Source: Planctomycetales bacterium
GTDB taxonomy: Bacteria > Planctomycetota > Planctomycetia > Pirellulales > Pirellulaceae
Reading direction: 5' to 3'
DNA: 58,322 nucleotides
Assembly (NCBI GenBank): GCA_020426755.1
Contig: JAGQPK010000001.1
Span: 1 to 58,322 of the forward strand
Part shown: one piece after another, positions 36,548 to 45,893 of the stretch
How the letters are laid out: each line of letters begins with the position of its first letter
Numbering within the stretch: the stretch's first letter is position 1
Notes under the pieces: model-generated
What the model saw: the letters and a program-made list of their open reading frames with translations, nothing else
The model's database searches: none
What the model was told of the DNA's origin: nothing
Position numbers and translations under genes: made by a program

Positions 36548-39500
36548 ATGAAGACAAACAACCGCTTACCGCTTTTGGTGATCTTTTTGCTAACGTTCGG
36601 GCTGGCGACCGCTCAGGCAGAACAACGGGAATGGAAGAGTTCGGACGGACGCTTTCGTGCGACTGCTGAGTTCGAGGGTCTCGACGGTGAGTTCGCCATC
36701 CTACGCCGCGAAGACGGCAAAAAGGCACGCGTTCAATTGAAGCGGTTGAGCATCGAGGATCGCGCTTATATTGAATCGTTGGGGAACGCACCTAGATCAG
36801 AGATTGTGTGCGTCTCTTTGCACAACGTGATCCCTGGGGCTCCAGCGGATCAATCCCCTCACCAACTCAATGCACTTGTTCCACGCGAACTGGTTCGCCA
36901 GGCAGTGTTGATTGCTGCCCGGGAAGAACTCGGGATGCGTACCTGTGACGCAACGTTGCGTGAACCGCTGCCGAAACTGTCGGCAGGTGACCGCGAGTTG
37001 TCACTGCAAATCTCAGCGATCCCCTACGAAGACGGAACGTTACGAGTGCGGATCTGGCAGGGCGATTCCACCAACCGACCTCCGGATTGGTCCAAGGACT
37101 ATCAGTTCGGTAGCTCAGTGACGGAATGTTATCCTTCAATCGTCAAGATGGTGTCCGCAGATTCACGGCAGGCATTCGTCAAGATGCTCGAACAGTTTGG
37201 CTGTCATACGCTTGAGCGCCCCAAGGCTGCCGCGACGGATTTTGCCGTGATGGAACCGCTGTTACTTGGCAATGGCGTCATACCTCAACTGCAAGCGGCG
37301 CGATTTGCCCACTACGAACTGCTTGCTCAGCCCGATACGGCGCCACCGCTGGCGATTCTTTCGCGTGCCTACGCGAACCTGAGCCTCCTGACCACTCATT
37401 ATTGGAGCGCCGCGAGCCAAGCGTTTCTCGCTCGTGCCATGCTCTATGTCGATCGGCTGAAGGGTATCGAGAAGGATCGGGCCCAGTCTGCATTAGTGGA
37501 AGCGTACGTGTTGGCGATTACGGGACAATTCGGCCCGGCTGAAAAACCGTGGGGCGATGCCAAGAAATCACTCACTTCGCTGCCTCCCTGGTCTCGAGTC
37601 ATCGAGCCCTATTTTCAGTGTGATTCCGACCAACTTCTGGTATTGGCCGATCAGGAACCCACGATTGCCCAACTGGCCGAATGGTTGGTATTTCGATTGG
37701 CGATCAGTGGTCACGACGATCGCGCGCTGGCTGCCACCTACCATCGCATGCGACAATCACAACAGATGCCGTTACAGCTGATGCCACGCTTGGGAGGGGC
37801 ATTGGAATTTCAGCGCTGGGCCGCAGCGGCGGGCCCCGAGTTGCTGCTGGCGTCGTTGCATCATTACTTGCCTTCATTTACCGACCTGCCCGATAGCGTC
37901 TTGCAAGATATCGACTGGGAGGCGAGCCCTTTCGAAACGGCGGCGGCGATCTCCAGTCGGCTGAAGAAACTGACACTCGACGACAATGGGAGTGAACCAA
38001 GCTGGAATCTGCTCGGCAGTCTCATCGAGGATGAAGAGTTCGTCACCATCGTCACGGCGATTTTCAATGAGCGGAACGCGACGAAACGGCCACTCACTCC
38101 CCTGATCGATCATGTGCTTCCGGGCGTTATGGACCACCCGTATGCTGCCTATGTGGAAAGCTTTCGCGTGGACCTGTCCACGCAACACGATCAATACATC
38201 GCCATTCTGGAACGCTTGCAAGTCATCGATCCACAACCGCATATGCAAAGGTTCGTTCGTGACATGCTACCCAATGCCACGTCGCGTTATGCGAACGTCG
38301 GCCGCTATGCACAACAACGGATGGGGATCGAGTTCACATATCAAAGTATGTCGGAGCGAGTTGACTACGGATTTCCAGATACCGCGGCACAACAGGCATT
38401 CGTCACCGATCTTGCCCAATTGGCTCCTCATTCAACCTACGTAAAACGACTCCAACTGGCTCTGAGTGATGCCGCCCCAACTGGCGACGAAGCTCGTGAA
38501 TGGGAGGCCAAGGTCTGGGACGATGTTGCCGGCTTGGATCAGCTATCCGCGAAGTACGAATCGCAACGGCAATGGGAGGACGCGAAACGAGTGCGCAAGC
38601 GGGCTTTTGAGTTGTTGCCTACCGTGCAGCGCTGCCTCACGCTCAGCAATCTGTATTACCGCGAACGCAACTACGATCAATGGCAATCGATACTCACGGA
38701 ATACTTAACGTCAGATGAAGGAGTGCTAGGCAAAGCCCGGATTCATCAATCCTTGGCCGAAGGCTTGATGTCACGAGGGCTCTGGAAGGAAGCGGAACCG
38801 CACGCGCTGGCCGCTGCCGAGCCCGGTCCTGCCTGGGGACTAGAGTGTGCGAGCCGTTGTTACGAAGGTTTGGAAGATTGGGACAAGGCCGAGTCATTCG
38901 TGCGACTTGCCGCCGAGGGATATCAAGGTGCCGAGATCTGCAACTGGTATTTGTGGTGTCAACGGACGAACCACGGCAAGATTGCCGATGCCCGCGCCGC
39001 GGTGAGCGACTACCTAAAGACCAACAATCATCCGAACGATCTACAGAGAATTGGCTTTCAGGCGATTTTCGATGAGCTCGAAGGTGATGTGCCTCGCGCA
39101 ATCAAGTCGTATCAAGCGGCGACTGCCAAACGGCCGTCACTATGGATGACGATCCCCTTGGCGATTCTCGCCAAGCAGCAGGGCGACCAAGTGGCTCTGG
39201 GAGGCGCCATCGAATTCCTTCAGCAGGTGGCCAATTCCGCGGAAATCGCACGAACTCCTCAACGGCAGCAACTCGCGGCACTCGCCGTTTCCGTCCTGGA
39301 AGCTCAGCCTGGACAACGAGTCAAGCGTGACAGCAAAGAAATTGGACAGCTTATTGATGCGTCGCCAGACCCTGCCACTCAGGTCGACGTACGTTACTTC
39401 GTCGGTTGCCTGATGGACTTAAACGAACAGCACGAGTTGGCTGTGCAAGTATGGCGCGACGCGGTGAAGTTCGGGCCACAGAGTCGCCCGAATTGTACGC

Positions 39501-39553
39501 TTGCTGCCGTTCGGCTTCGTCGCAGCACGAAACAAGCGCCCTCGTCGCGTTGA
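36548..39553 (+). CDS. Secreted SHD1-domain protein with TPR-like helical repeats
   Basis: This 1001-aa protein has a signal peptide (MKTNNRLPLLVIFLLTFG, cleavage near TAQA-EQ). Next is an SHD1 domain (about residues 26-80: REWKSSDGRFRATAEFEG and KRLSIEDRAYIESLG). SHD1 is a small beta-rich domain very frequent in planctomycetes. The remaining 850 residues are helical and contain TPR-like pairs (for example ALAAAEPGPAWGLECASRCY and NLYYRERNYDQWQSILTEYL). It is probably periplasmic or in the paryphoplasm. The function is unknown. Confidence 0.8.
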   Translation: MKTNNRLPLLVIFLLTFGLATAQAEQREWKSSDGRFRATAEFEGLDGEFAILRREDGKKARVQLKRLSIEDRAYIESLGNAPRSEIVCVSLHNVIPGAPADQSPHQLNALVPRELVRQAVLIAAREELGMRTCDATLREPLPKLSAGDRELSLQISAIPYEDGTLRVRIWQGDSTNRPPDWSKDYQFGSSVTECYPSIVKMVSADSRQAFVKMLEQFGCHTLERPKAAATDFAVMEPLLLGNGVIPQLQAARFAHYELLAQPDTAPPLAILSRAYANLSLLTTHYWSAASQAFLARAMLYVDRLKGIEKDRAQSALVEAYVLAITGQFGPAEKPWGDAKKSLTSLPPWSRVIEPYFQCDSDQLLVLADQEPTIAQLAEWLVFRLAISGHDDRALAATYHRMRQSQQMPLQLMPRLGGALEFQRWAAAAGPELLLASLHHYLPSFTDLPDSVLQDIDWEASPFETAAAISSRLKKLTLDDNGSEPSWNLLGSLIEDEEFVTIVTAIFNERNATKRPLTPLIDHVLPGVMDHPYAAYVESFRVDLSTQHDQYIAILERLQVIDPQPHMQRFVRDMLPNATSRYANVGRYAQQRMGIEFTYQSMSERVDYGFPDTAAQQAFVTDLAQLAPHSTYVKRLQLALSDAAPTGDEAREWEAKVWDDVAGLDQLSAKYESQRQWEDAKRVRKRAFELLPTVQRCLTLSNLYYRERNYDQWQSILTEYLTSDEGVLGKARIHQSLAEGLMSRGLWKEAEPHALAAAEPGPAWGLECASRCYEGLEDWDKAESFVRLAAEGYQGAEICNWYLWCQRTNHGKIADARAAVSDYLKTNNHPNDLQRIGFQAIFDELEGDVPRAIKSYQAATAKRPSLWMTIPLAILAKQQGDQVALGGAIEFLQQVANSAEIARTPQRQQLAALAVSVLEAQPGQRVKRDSKEIGQLIDASPDPATQVDVRYFVGCLMDLNEQHELAVQVWRDAVKFGPQSRPNCTLAAVRLRRSTKQAPSSR

Positions 39554-39726
39554 ACGACAGGCGTCACGTCCGTCGCACCGCTTTCTATCCAGCGCGGAGA
39601 CGATGAACTTTCGTCCGCAGGCATCTAGCTGATACGCACTTGATCGCTTGGTAACGGAGGCAATTCGACTGACCGCCAGTTAACGCGGAAGCGTCCTGAC
39701 GGTTTCCGTTGCGGGAGGCGCAAGGC

Positions 39727-40677
39727 GTGAACAGTGGTCTCGAACAAAAGACGATCGTAATTGCCGGTGGCAGCGGCTTCCTGGGTGTTTCGCTCGCGCA
39801 TCATCTCGCCGAAGGCGGCGCGAACGTAGTAATTCTCTCACGCAGCATGCCAAAAATCGCAGGTCCGTGGAAGTACGTTGCATGGGACGGGCGCACGGTG
39901 GGGACGTGGCGAGAGGAGATGAATGAAGCAGCAGGTTTGATCAACCTTGCTGGCCGTAGTGTCGACTGCATCAAGACGCCCGACAATCAAGATGAGATTC
40001 TTCGCTCACGCGTCGAGTCGACGCGCGTCTTAGGTGAGGCATTGAGAAGCGTCGATTCACCTCCACCGGTTTGGGTGCAGATGAGTACGGCACACATTTA
40101 CGGTGATCCACCGCAAACGATTTGCTCGGAACGGTCCTCACTCGGCTATGGCTTGGCCCCGTTCGTGGGAAAAGCATGGGAAGAGGCATTTCACAGTAGC
40201 GTGTTGCCAGCTCAGCGAGCTGTTGTGCTACGAACTAGTTTCGTACTGGGGCGAAATCGCGGGGCCGGCGGCGGTGCCCTCGATACTCTTGCGCTGCTGG
40301 CCAAGTTTGGACTGGGCGGACGCGTCGGCAGTGGTACGCAAGGAATGAGCTGGATTCACGAGGTTGACTTGAATCGCCTGTTCGAGCGCGGTTTGACTGA
40401 CGTAGGAATGCGAGGAACCTATGTCGCGTCCGCGCCACGTCCCGTTTCGCAGGCAGCATTCATGCGAGAGCTTCGTCGCGTGATCGGGATGCCAATCGGT
40501 CTGCCCGCGTACTCATGGATGGTAAGACTTGGAGCGAAATACCTGTTGGGCACCGACCCCGAGTTAGCGCTCTATGGCCGCTACGTCATCTCACAGCGAC
40601 TCGAAGAAGAAGGGTACGAGTTTCAGTTTCCGGAACTGGCCACAGCATTGCAGCACACGTTCGGTTACAGCGCCTAG
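39727..40677 (+). CDS. NAD-dependent epimerase family protein (TIGR01777 / YfcH-like)
   Basis: The protein is about 316 aa from the GTG at 39727, which is preceded by GGGAGG at 39713-39718. A TTG at 39709 is less likely. The nucleotide-binding motif is GGSGFLG near the N-terminus. The family signature [11 protein letters not shown]...[13 protein letters not shown] and the DEPPQ-like region are visible. The fold is an atypical short-chain dehydrogenase. Substrates of this family are mostly undefined. It follows the SHD1 gene by about 170 bp. Confidence 0.88.
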   Translation: MNSGLEQKTIVIAGGSGFLGVSLAHHLAEGGANVVILSRSMPKIAGPWKYVAWDGRTVGTWREEMNEAAGLINLAGRSVDCIKTPDNQDEILRSRVESTRVLGEALRSVDSPPPVWVQMSTAHIYGDPPQTICSERSSLGYGLAPFVGKAWEEAFHSSVLPAQRAVVLRTSFVLGRNRGAGGGALDTLALLAKFGLGGRVGSGTQGMSWIHEVDLNRLFERGLTDVGMRGTYVASAPRPVSQAAFMRELRRVIGMPIGLPAYSWMVRLGAKYLLGTDPELALYGRYVISQRLEEEGYEFQFPELATALQHTFGYSA

Positions 40678-40778
40678 GGTGTGGCTACAATGTGTCGACA
40701 ACAAGAAATGACGTGCCGAACAGTGGACCCGTTTCAATCGAGTAACGTCAAGTGACACGATTGGTTGATCTCTGCCGA

Positions 40779-42470
40779 TCATTTGCTCCGCTGCGAAAAT
40801 CGTTCGAAATGACCACCCAGATAAGCCCAACGCAAGATGACGGCAAATACCCAGGCCGCGACAGCGATTGCTGCCACAGCTTGCAGGACGGTGGGAACGC
40901 GCGGGGCGAACAGCAAGCCAAAGACCGCGAACGTCGACAGGAAGACAAGCACCCCCGACAGGACGATCAGCGGGAACGATTCGACGTGGAAGGCAATCGC
41001 CATCAGCGTGGGCAGCACCAGCACCCAGAGGACGATTGGCGCCAGGGCCACTTCAACTGCCAGCCAAGTCGACAAATGGTCAAACCCTACCAAGATCAAT
41101 GCGAATATCGCCTGCCCCGGCAGGAATCGCTTGGCGAAAGCCAGCGACGTCCGAAGGCCAGCGGCCATCGCTTCGTCGAAGCCGATGGGAAGGTTCAGCG
41201 GTCGGGAAGTGAAGCTGTTGTCAGACGCGTCGCACTTCGTCGGTCCGTACCATGCAACAAAAAGTAACGTGGCAAGAACGATTGCCACGTCGGGGAACGG
41301 TGAGTAGTAAGCGTGTTGCGTTAGCCAAGTCAACAGGCGGCCGAATGGAATGGTGATCACAAGTGTCAAAACCACCCACCGGAAGCGGACGGGGCGCTCT
41401 CCGATCAGATGAAGTGATTGCATGATTATCTGGTCACGATGCTTCATCGGCCAATGCAGCCAGCGGTTTTGCCAACTCGTCATGCCGGCGCCGGGCGAAT
41501 TCATTTCCAGTTCACGGTTGACCACCATTGCCAAGTCGCGTGCCGTTTGTCCGAACGGCGATCTTGCTGTGTGGCGCGATGGTCGTTGGGACGAATGCGT
41601 CGACGCCCCCGTGATCTCTTCGAGCGAAATCGGTAACGTGTCGACTCGCCATCGCTCGATCAGCCATAGTGCGACGACGGGGAGAAACCACAAATACGGC
41701 ACAGCTTCACGCTGCAGCCAACCGTCGTGCCAAGCCACAAGCATCCAACCGGTCGGCAGCATCCGTAGCAGGGTGTCGCCAATGCGTAGCAATCGCAGCG
41801 TATCGGACGGAATGAAAACGCAAAACATCAACGAAGGCATACCAATCAACGCAATCAGCAGGCTGACGAGCCGGGCGCGACGGGGCATGAATCCTTTGGC
41901 AATGCCACTCAACGCGAGTGACGCACAAGTGTGTCCTAACGCAAATAGCGGCACCATCGCGAAACTGATTAAGTCATTTCGGCCATGGTGCCACTCAAGC
42001 GTTGCAAAGACGAGCAGTGTGTAGGCGAATAAATAAGGCCAAGCGCGACAAGGACTTTCCAGCCGACGAATTGTCTTGTCAGATACGGGTAGTCGGCCTA
42101 GCAACTGACAGTAACTGGACGTTGTTCCGCGTGTCGTCGTCTCGGCACTATTGCTCGCGATGAGGCTGATGGCGAGGTACATAAGCGCGATGCGAGGTAG
42201 GCAATCGCCGAGTGAATGCACGGGCTCCATGGGTGGATCAACGCGTAGCCATTCTCCAGGTGCGACGAGTGCGATTGCGGTCCAGAGTATGAACGCGAAG
42301 ACCCCAGCGCACACGACCATTACGGCTACCGCAAGCACCCCGGCGAGCAAGCCGAACGTCAGATGGCGGATCCGGGCTAGCCAGCTTGTTGGCCGAGCTT
42401 CAACAGACGGCCTGAGCGAACAGGCGCGCTGTCGAACGGAACGTTCTAGTGAACGAGATCGCAGCTTCAT
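40779..42470 (-). CDS. ABC transporter permease (ABC-2 type, unusual length)
   Basis: This 563-aa membrane protein has about 12 hydrophobic helices arranged in two halves. A long charged loop between them (about residues 310-360) contains ARSPFGQTARDLAMVVNRELEM. It is preceded by its ATPase gene with a 4-bp overlap (ATGA at 42467-42470), so the two form one operon. It would be the membrane part of an exporter or a tail-anchored ABC system. The substrate is unknown. Confidence 0.8.
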   Translation of the reverse strand: MKLRSRSLERSVRQRACSLRPSVEARPTSWLARIRHLTFGLLAGVLAVAVMVVCAGVFAFILWTAIALVAPGEWLRVDPPMEPVHSLGDCLPRIALMYLAISLIASNSAETTTRGTTSSYCQLLGRLPVSDKTIRRLESPCRAWPYLFAYTLLVFATLEWHHGRNDLISFAMVPLFALGHTCASLALSGIAKGFMPRRARLVSLLIALIGMPSLMFCVFIPSDTLRLLRIGDTLLRMLPTGWMLVAWHDGWLQREAVPYLWFLPVVALWLIERWRVDTLPISLEEITGASTHSSQRPSRHTARSPFGQTARDLAMVVNRELEMNSPGAGMTSWQNRWLHWPMKHRDQIIMQSLHLIGERPVRFRWVVLTLVITIPFGRLLTWLTQHAYYSPFPDVAIVLATLLFVAWYGPTKCDASDNSFTSRPLNLPIGFDEAMAAGLRTSLAFAKRFLPGQAIFALILVGFDHLSTWLAVEVALAPIVLWVLVLPTLMAIAFHVESFPLIVLSGVLVFLSTFAVFGLLFAPRVPTVLQAVAAIAVAAWVFAVILRWAYLGGHFERFSQRSK

Positions 42471-43216
42471 TGTGGAGTTTCGCTGATGCGACGATAGATT
42501 GCCTCCAGGTCTCCGCCGTGGATGCCATGCTGATCTCGTAAACGTTCGATCGAGTCAAAAGTCCGCACGCGCCCTGACTGCAAGATACATACGCGATCGG
42601 AAAACCTCTCTGCCACCTCGAGGATTTGCGTCGAGTAGATCACTGTGACGCCACGCTCGACGGCCATCCGAGCCGCCTTACGGAACGCCAACAAACCCTC
42701 CGGGTCCATGCCGGACGCGAACGGTTCATCGATTAACCAGAGCTCCGCGTTTACCGCCAGCAAGGCGATCAGCGCCGCCTTGTACCTCTCGCCCCGAGAT
42801 AGCGTGCGAACCTGGTGGTCGATTTTTGGCAAAAGAGCAAACTCTTGCAACCAGTTGACGATCTCTGCGTCGAGACCGACACGGTCTGCTTCATAACAAG
42901 CGACGTAGAGGCTAATGTGCTTGAGTACGGTCGTATTTGCGAAGAACAGTGGCACATCCGGCAGATAGGCAATACGGCGGCGGAGATCGATACGGCTTCG
43001 CGAAAAGCGTTCACCATCTAGAAACACCGCGCCTGACGTGGACGCAACAATTCCGACCAGCGACTCGAGCAACGTCGTCTTACCCGCACCGTTTGCGCCC
43101 ACGATCGCCACCAACTCAGCACCAGGGAACTCAAGCGAGATGTTGTCCAGCGCGATGGTTTGCCCAAACATTGGCATACCGTATACCTTCGTCAACTGGT
43201 CAATTCTAACCTGCAT
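42467..43216 (-). CDS. ABC transporter ATP-binding protein
   Basis: The protein is about 249 aa from the ATG at 43216 (MQVRIDQLTKVYG); a GTG at 43237 would add seven residues without a ribosome-binding site. Walker A is GANGAGKTT (40-48), the signature is LSRGERYKA (139-147) and Walker B is LWLIDEP (159-165). The Q-loop position is Asp (YLPD, residue 87) and the H-loop His is replaced by Gln197 (YSTQILE). ATPase activity may therefore be altered. It is coupled to the permease gene by a 4-bp overlap. Confidence 0.9.
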   Translation of the reverse strand: MQVRIDQLTKVYGMPMFGQTIALDNISLEFPGAELVAIVGANGAGKTTLLESLVGIVASTSGAVFLDGERFSRSRIDLRRRIAYLPDVPLFFANTTVLKHISLYVACYEADRVGLDAEIVNWLQEFALLPKIDHQVRTLSRGERYKAALIALLAVNAELWLIDEPFASGMDPEGLLAFRKAARMAVERGVTVIYSTQILEVAERFSDRVCILQSGRVRTFDSIERLRDQHGIHGGDLEAIYRRISETPQ

Positions 43217-43258
43217 CGCTAGCTGCTCCGTATCCACCGCAACGGACGTCGACCCGTC

Positions 43259-44092
43259 CTAGAGATGATGTGAACCAAAGTCGGTCGCTCCGACATGAGT
43301 TAGCTGACGTGCGGTGGCCAGAACTGAACGAGTCTTGCTTGGCCGTGGCGTAATGATGAGCGCCGACGGCAGAGGTTGAAACTCCGTTCTCGGGGCGCGA
43401 AGCTGATCGGGATCCGTGCTGTCGCAGTGAAAGCGAACACACAGCTGACGACCAGACACCATTGTTAACCGACGACCTTGCGTCATTTTCGCCTCATTTC
43501 GTTGAGCTATTTCACTACGACTGTTTCCTGCGTGATTTGGATTGCTAACGCCAAAACGGCGAACTCGAAGTGACGTTGTCCAGCGAGACGCATACGAGGC
43601 GACCGTCGCACCCGCAACACATTGTGATATCGCGCCGAAGGTTGTGAGTGCGTCTGGCGGAACGATGCGAAAACGGAGAGTTAGAAAGTGGAGAGCTAGC
43701 GTGAAGATTGCCGCAAGTGCCAATGTCAACGGTAAGATAGCGACATCAATGGCCGCAGCTGAAGCGATGGCCGATGCGATCGCCGCGAGGACGAGGAAGA
43801 CAAGAGCCTTCCGCATTGCCGGCGGACGTTCCGAGCCAGTGAGTGCATCAACAACCCTCGTGCTGGTGCGAATGCAAAGCCTGTTGTCGTATGCGATTTC
43901 GCGTACGCACGATCGCAATTGCATGAACGATGACAAAGTTGGGCAAGCAGCAGCGTGCGCAGCGTCGATTCGTGCGTGAATTAGCGCAACGAGGTCGCCG
44001 ACGGAGCGCACACGCTCTGCCTCTGAATCTTGGATGGATATGCCGAAATAGTCTTCGACGTCCATTACGAGTTCAACAGCGTCAAGTCCCAT
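43259..44092 (-). CDS. Acyl-carrier-like membrane protein with MITE-extended C-terminus
   Basis: The frame encodes 277 aa. The N-terminus (MGLDAVELVMDVEDYFGI) aligns with helix II of acyl carrier proteins. The DSL motif is altered: the serine that would carry phosphopantetheine is Gly2, so it cannot be modified in the usual way. A Cys-containing linker and two hydrophobic segments (about residues 93-135) follow. A homologous-looking domain ends near residue 170 (DALTTFGAISQC). The remaining 100 residues are translated from a MITE copy and beyond, as a low-complexity tail. Either the natural end was lost to the MITE or the frame is longer than the real gene. It is the gene immediately left of the cassette array. 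Confidence 0.7.
   Translation of the reverse strand: MGLDAVELVMDVEDYFGISIQDSEAERVRSVGDLVALIHARIDAAHAAACPTLSSFMQLRSCVREIAYDNRLCIRTSTRVVDALTGSERPPAMRKALVFLVLAAIASAIASAAAIDVAILPLTLALAAIFTLALHFLTLRFRIVPPDALTTFGAISQCVAGATVASYASRWTTSLRVRRFGVSNPNHAGNSRSEIAQRNEAKMTQGRRLTMVSGRQLCVRFHCDSTDPDQLRAPRTEFQPLPSALIITPRPSKTRSVLATARQLTHVGATDFGSHHL
43508..43584. repeat. MITE-like element, copy d, inside the reading frame
   Basis: The right end, read in reverse, is GCTGGACAACGTCACTTCG followed by AGTTCGCCGTTTTGGCG. That matches copy a. The left end (CTATTTCACTACGACTG) is diverged. It lies in frame within the ACP-like gene and supplies residues of the predicted C-terminus. Confidence 0.7.
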
Positions 44093-44102
44093 GAATCAGT
44101 CG

Positions 44103-44190
44103 GATAACGGTACGCGTAACCAGGCACGCGCGAAGAATTCTCAACTTCAAAACGCTCGGCTCGCGTGCTCCGGTTGACGCGATGGTTACC
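44103..44190 (-). repeat. attC-like palindrome A (left end of array)
   Basis: An imperfect palindrome of about 88 bp lies at the 3' end of the minus-strand gene 44186-44680. Inner arms CGCGTAACCAGGCACGCGCGA and TCGCGTGCTCCGGTTGACGCG pair with interruptions. Outer arms GATAACGG and the complement of GGGTAACC pair as well. The stop codon TAA of the gene lies inside the outer arm, a common feature of gene cassettes. The central TCAACTTCAAAACGC resembles the other sites. Confidence 0.6.
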
Positions 44191-44680
44191 CGGTGTGTGG
44201 GATGTGCGGATAGCGGTTCGCCCACAAGTTTACGCAAATGGCAATCGGGGTCGGGAGTGCAAATATAGTTAACATCGCAACGATCGGAGCCTCCGTCCAG
44301 TCAACCTCAGCGAAGAATCGCTTGTCGATCGCCCAGATGAGCCAGAGCCCAAGCAGATGAACAGGAATATAGCCGAGCCACGTAACGTATGGAACAATGC
44401 CAAGCCAAACGCCGAAAAGTGCCGCGTAGAACCCGACACCAATGACGATGATGCCAAACTGTCCGTAGTTCGGAGGCGACTTAAAGGGTGGCGTCATCAA
44501 GAGTTCAATTGCCGCAATCAAGACGAGGAAGCCAACCGTGCCGACCAACGCACCGCCGAGACATCCGAACACACTTATTTGGCCAGCAATTTCAGGTCGG
44601 GTTTTAGGGATACGTTGTCGTTTTGGGAGCGTTTCCCGGTTGGCGTAATCCGATGGAGGCTGATACGGGTTGTCCGTCAT
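44186..44680 (-). CDS. Cassette-encoded membrane protein with NPYQPP start
   Basis: The protein is about 164 aa from the ATG at 44680 (MTDNPYQPPSDYANRE). A 45-bp longer start at 44725 overlaps attC B and is unlikely. About three to four hydrophobic helices follow (near residues 40-65, 75-100 and 105-150). NPYxSP-type starts are common in planctomycete membrane proteins, and three cassette genes here share it. It sits between attC-like sites A and B. Its function is unknown. Confidence 0.75.
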   Translation of the reverse strand: MTDNPYQPPSDYANRETLPKRQRIPKTRPEIAGQISVFGCLGGALVGTVGFLVLIAAIELLMTPPFKSPPNYGQFGIIVIGVGFYAALFGVWLGIVPYVTWLGYIPVHLLGLWLIWAIDKRFFAEVDWTEAPIVAMLTIFALPTPIAICVNLWANRYPHIPHTG

Positions 44681-44682
44681 GT

Positions 44683-45336
44683 CTATGTCAGCCGGGTACG
44701 CTGGCGTTGACCGGGCTGCCGCCAATCAACATCGTCTCCAGGAACGACGCGACCGGCGGCTCCGTGTCCAACGCTTGGTTCTGCCTTCGCTAGACGGTGG
44801 CGACCGAACTCAAACGCAATCAGGATAGCAGATAGGAAATAAACGATCCACGCATTGCCAAGCTGCTGAGCCATATCTGCTGCAAGCTTGACTTTGCTTG
44901 GGACTGAAGGCAGCGAATTGATGTCCGTGACCGCAAAGTCGGTTTTCTCAGGGGCCGTATACTGCCGTAAAGTTGGTTGTTCATTAACGACGATCAGTCG
45001 AACGTTGCCGTCGGCGTTGCCAATCACAATCTCTGAGAAATTAATGTCATCCATATCGTAGCAGAACTGCAGAGTCTCATTTGGGGCGACCTCGAAAGCA
45101 CCACGCTGCGATTTTTTAAAGAACGGGAACGAAGTTCGGTATAAGGGAAGAAGCCGACGCGTACCATCTGAACCGGCCGTTCCCACGGGTGTCACGGTAA
45201 TCGTCGTGGCCGTGTTATTCGTGAGGGAACAGTAGGCCAGGAAAGCGAATGGGTAGAAGACCGTCATCCAGGTGAAAATTGCGACGAACAGTATCGCCCA
45301 ATACGGAATCGCGAGAATCACTTTCATCCTGCGCAT
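44683..45336 (-). CDS. Cassette-encoded membrane protein whose frame reads through its attC
   Basis: The protein is about 217 aa from ATG 45336 (or 45327). A hydrophobic N-terminal helix is followed by a soluble beta-rich domain (TPVGTAGSDGTRRLLPLYRT) and a second helix near residue 170. The last 30 residues are translated from attC B, and the stop TAG at 44683-44685 lies 2 bp before the next gene's ATG. The natural stop was probably lost, leaving a fused tail with translational coupling to the next cassette. Confidence 0.7.
   Translation of the reverse strand: MRRMKVILAIPYWAILFVAIFTWMTVFYPFAFLAYCSLTNNTATTITVTPVGTAGSDGTRRLLPLYRTSFPFFKKSQRGAFEVAPNETLQFCYDMDDINFSEIVIGNADGNVRLIVVNEQPTLRQYTAPEKTDFAVTDINSLPSVPSKVKLAADMAQQLGNAWIVYFLSAILIAFEFGRHRLAKAEPSVGHGAAGRVVPGDDVDWRQPGQRQRTRLT
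44693..44780 (-). repeat. attC-like palindrome B
   Basis: Inner arms GCGTTGACCGGGCTGCCGCC and GGCGGCTCCGTGTCCAACGC form a clear imperfect hairpin. On the plus strand the site ends GTGTCCAACGCTTGG, nearly the same as site H, where the group II intron sits. It lies inside the 3' part of the 44683 gene. Confidence 0.7.
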
Positions 45337-45505
45337 GGCAAATTCTCGCTGCAGAACGATTGCGATCGCAGTGTCGCGATAATCGAGGTCTCCAAAACGC
45401 CCAGGTCCGTGACTGCGTGTGCATCGCTGGGTTCGGTCGAGCATTCCGACATAGCGTCTCCAATTATGGAGTTCTTCGATTGATCGCCAGATGCAATCGA
45501 GGGAG

Positions 45506-45712
45506 TCATTTTGGTCCTGAGGAACATTGACCAGAAATGCGATCTGTTTTCATGTACTCATAAGTGCACCGCATGTTGGCAAATAGACTGCAGGCAAAAC
45601 CAATCAATACAAGTCCGAATGAGACTTCGTTGGCGAAGATCTTCATGACACCCGCACCAACCATGAACACGCATCCGATAACGCCGAGTATTAGTAAAGG
45701 AGAACGCTTCAT
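45506..45712 (-). CDS. Small cassette-region membrane protein
   Basis: This 68-aa protein has two helices (ILGVIGCVFMVGAGV and SFGLVLIGFACSLFAN) and a charged tail. GAGGTAG precedes the ATG by 7 bases. No attC separates it from the next gene downstream, so this cassette may hold two genes. The function is unknown. Confidence 0.65.
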   Translation of the reverse strand: MKRSPLLILGVIGCVFMVGAGVMKIFANEVSFGLVLIGFACSLFANMRCTYEYMKTDRISGQCSSGPK

Positions 45713-45799
45713 CGCGCTACCTCGAAAGGGAATACGTGTAGCGTCAGTTCAGCAGCGTAGTTTTGGCTTGACGCAATCACTGAATAGACTTCTTGAGCA

Positions 45800-45882
45800 G
45801 AACGTCGGGCGTCACTGGGCCGCCGCCAAGTGATTTTCCATTTTCTTGCAGCTGACCGGCGGTTCCGCGTGCATGCGTTTGT
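45800..45882 (-). repeat. attC-like palindrome C
   Basis: GAACGTCGGGCGTCACTGGG on the left pairs imperfectly with the right part ending GCGTGCATGCGTTTG. The inner arms GGGCCGCCG and CGGCGGTTC match the family. It lies 3' of the 45894-46313 gene. Confidence 0.65.
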
Positions 45883-45893
45883 TGTCGTGCGTG

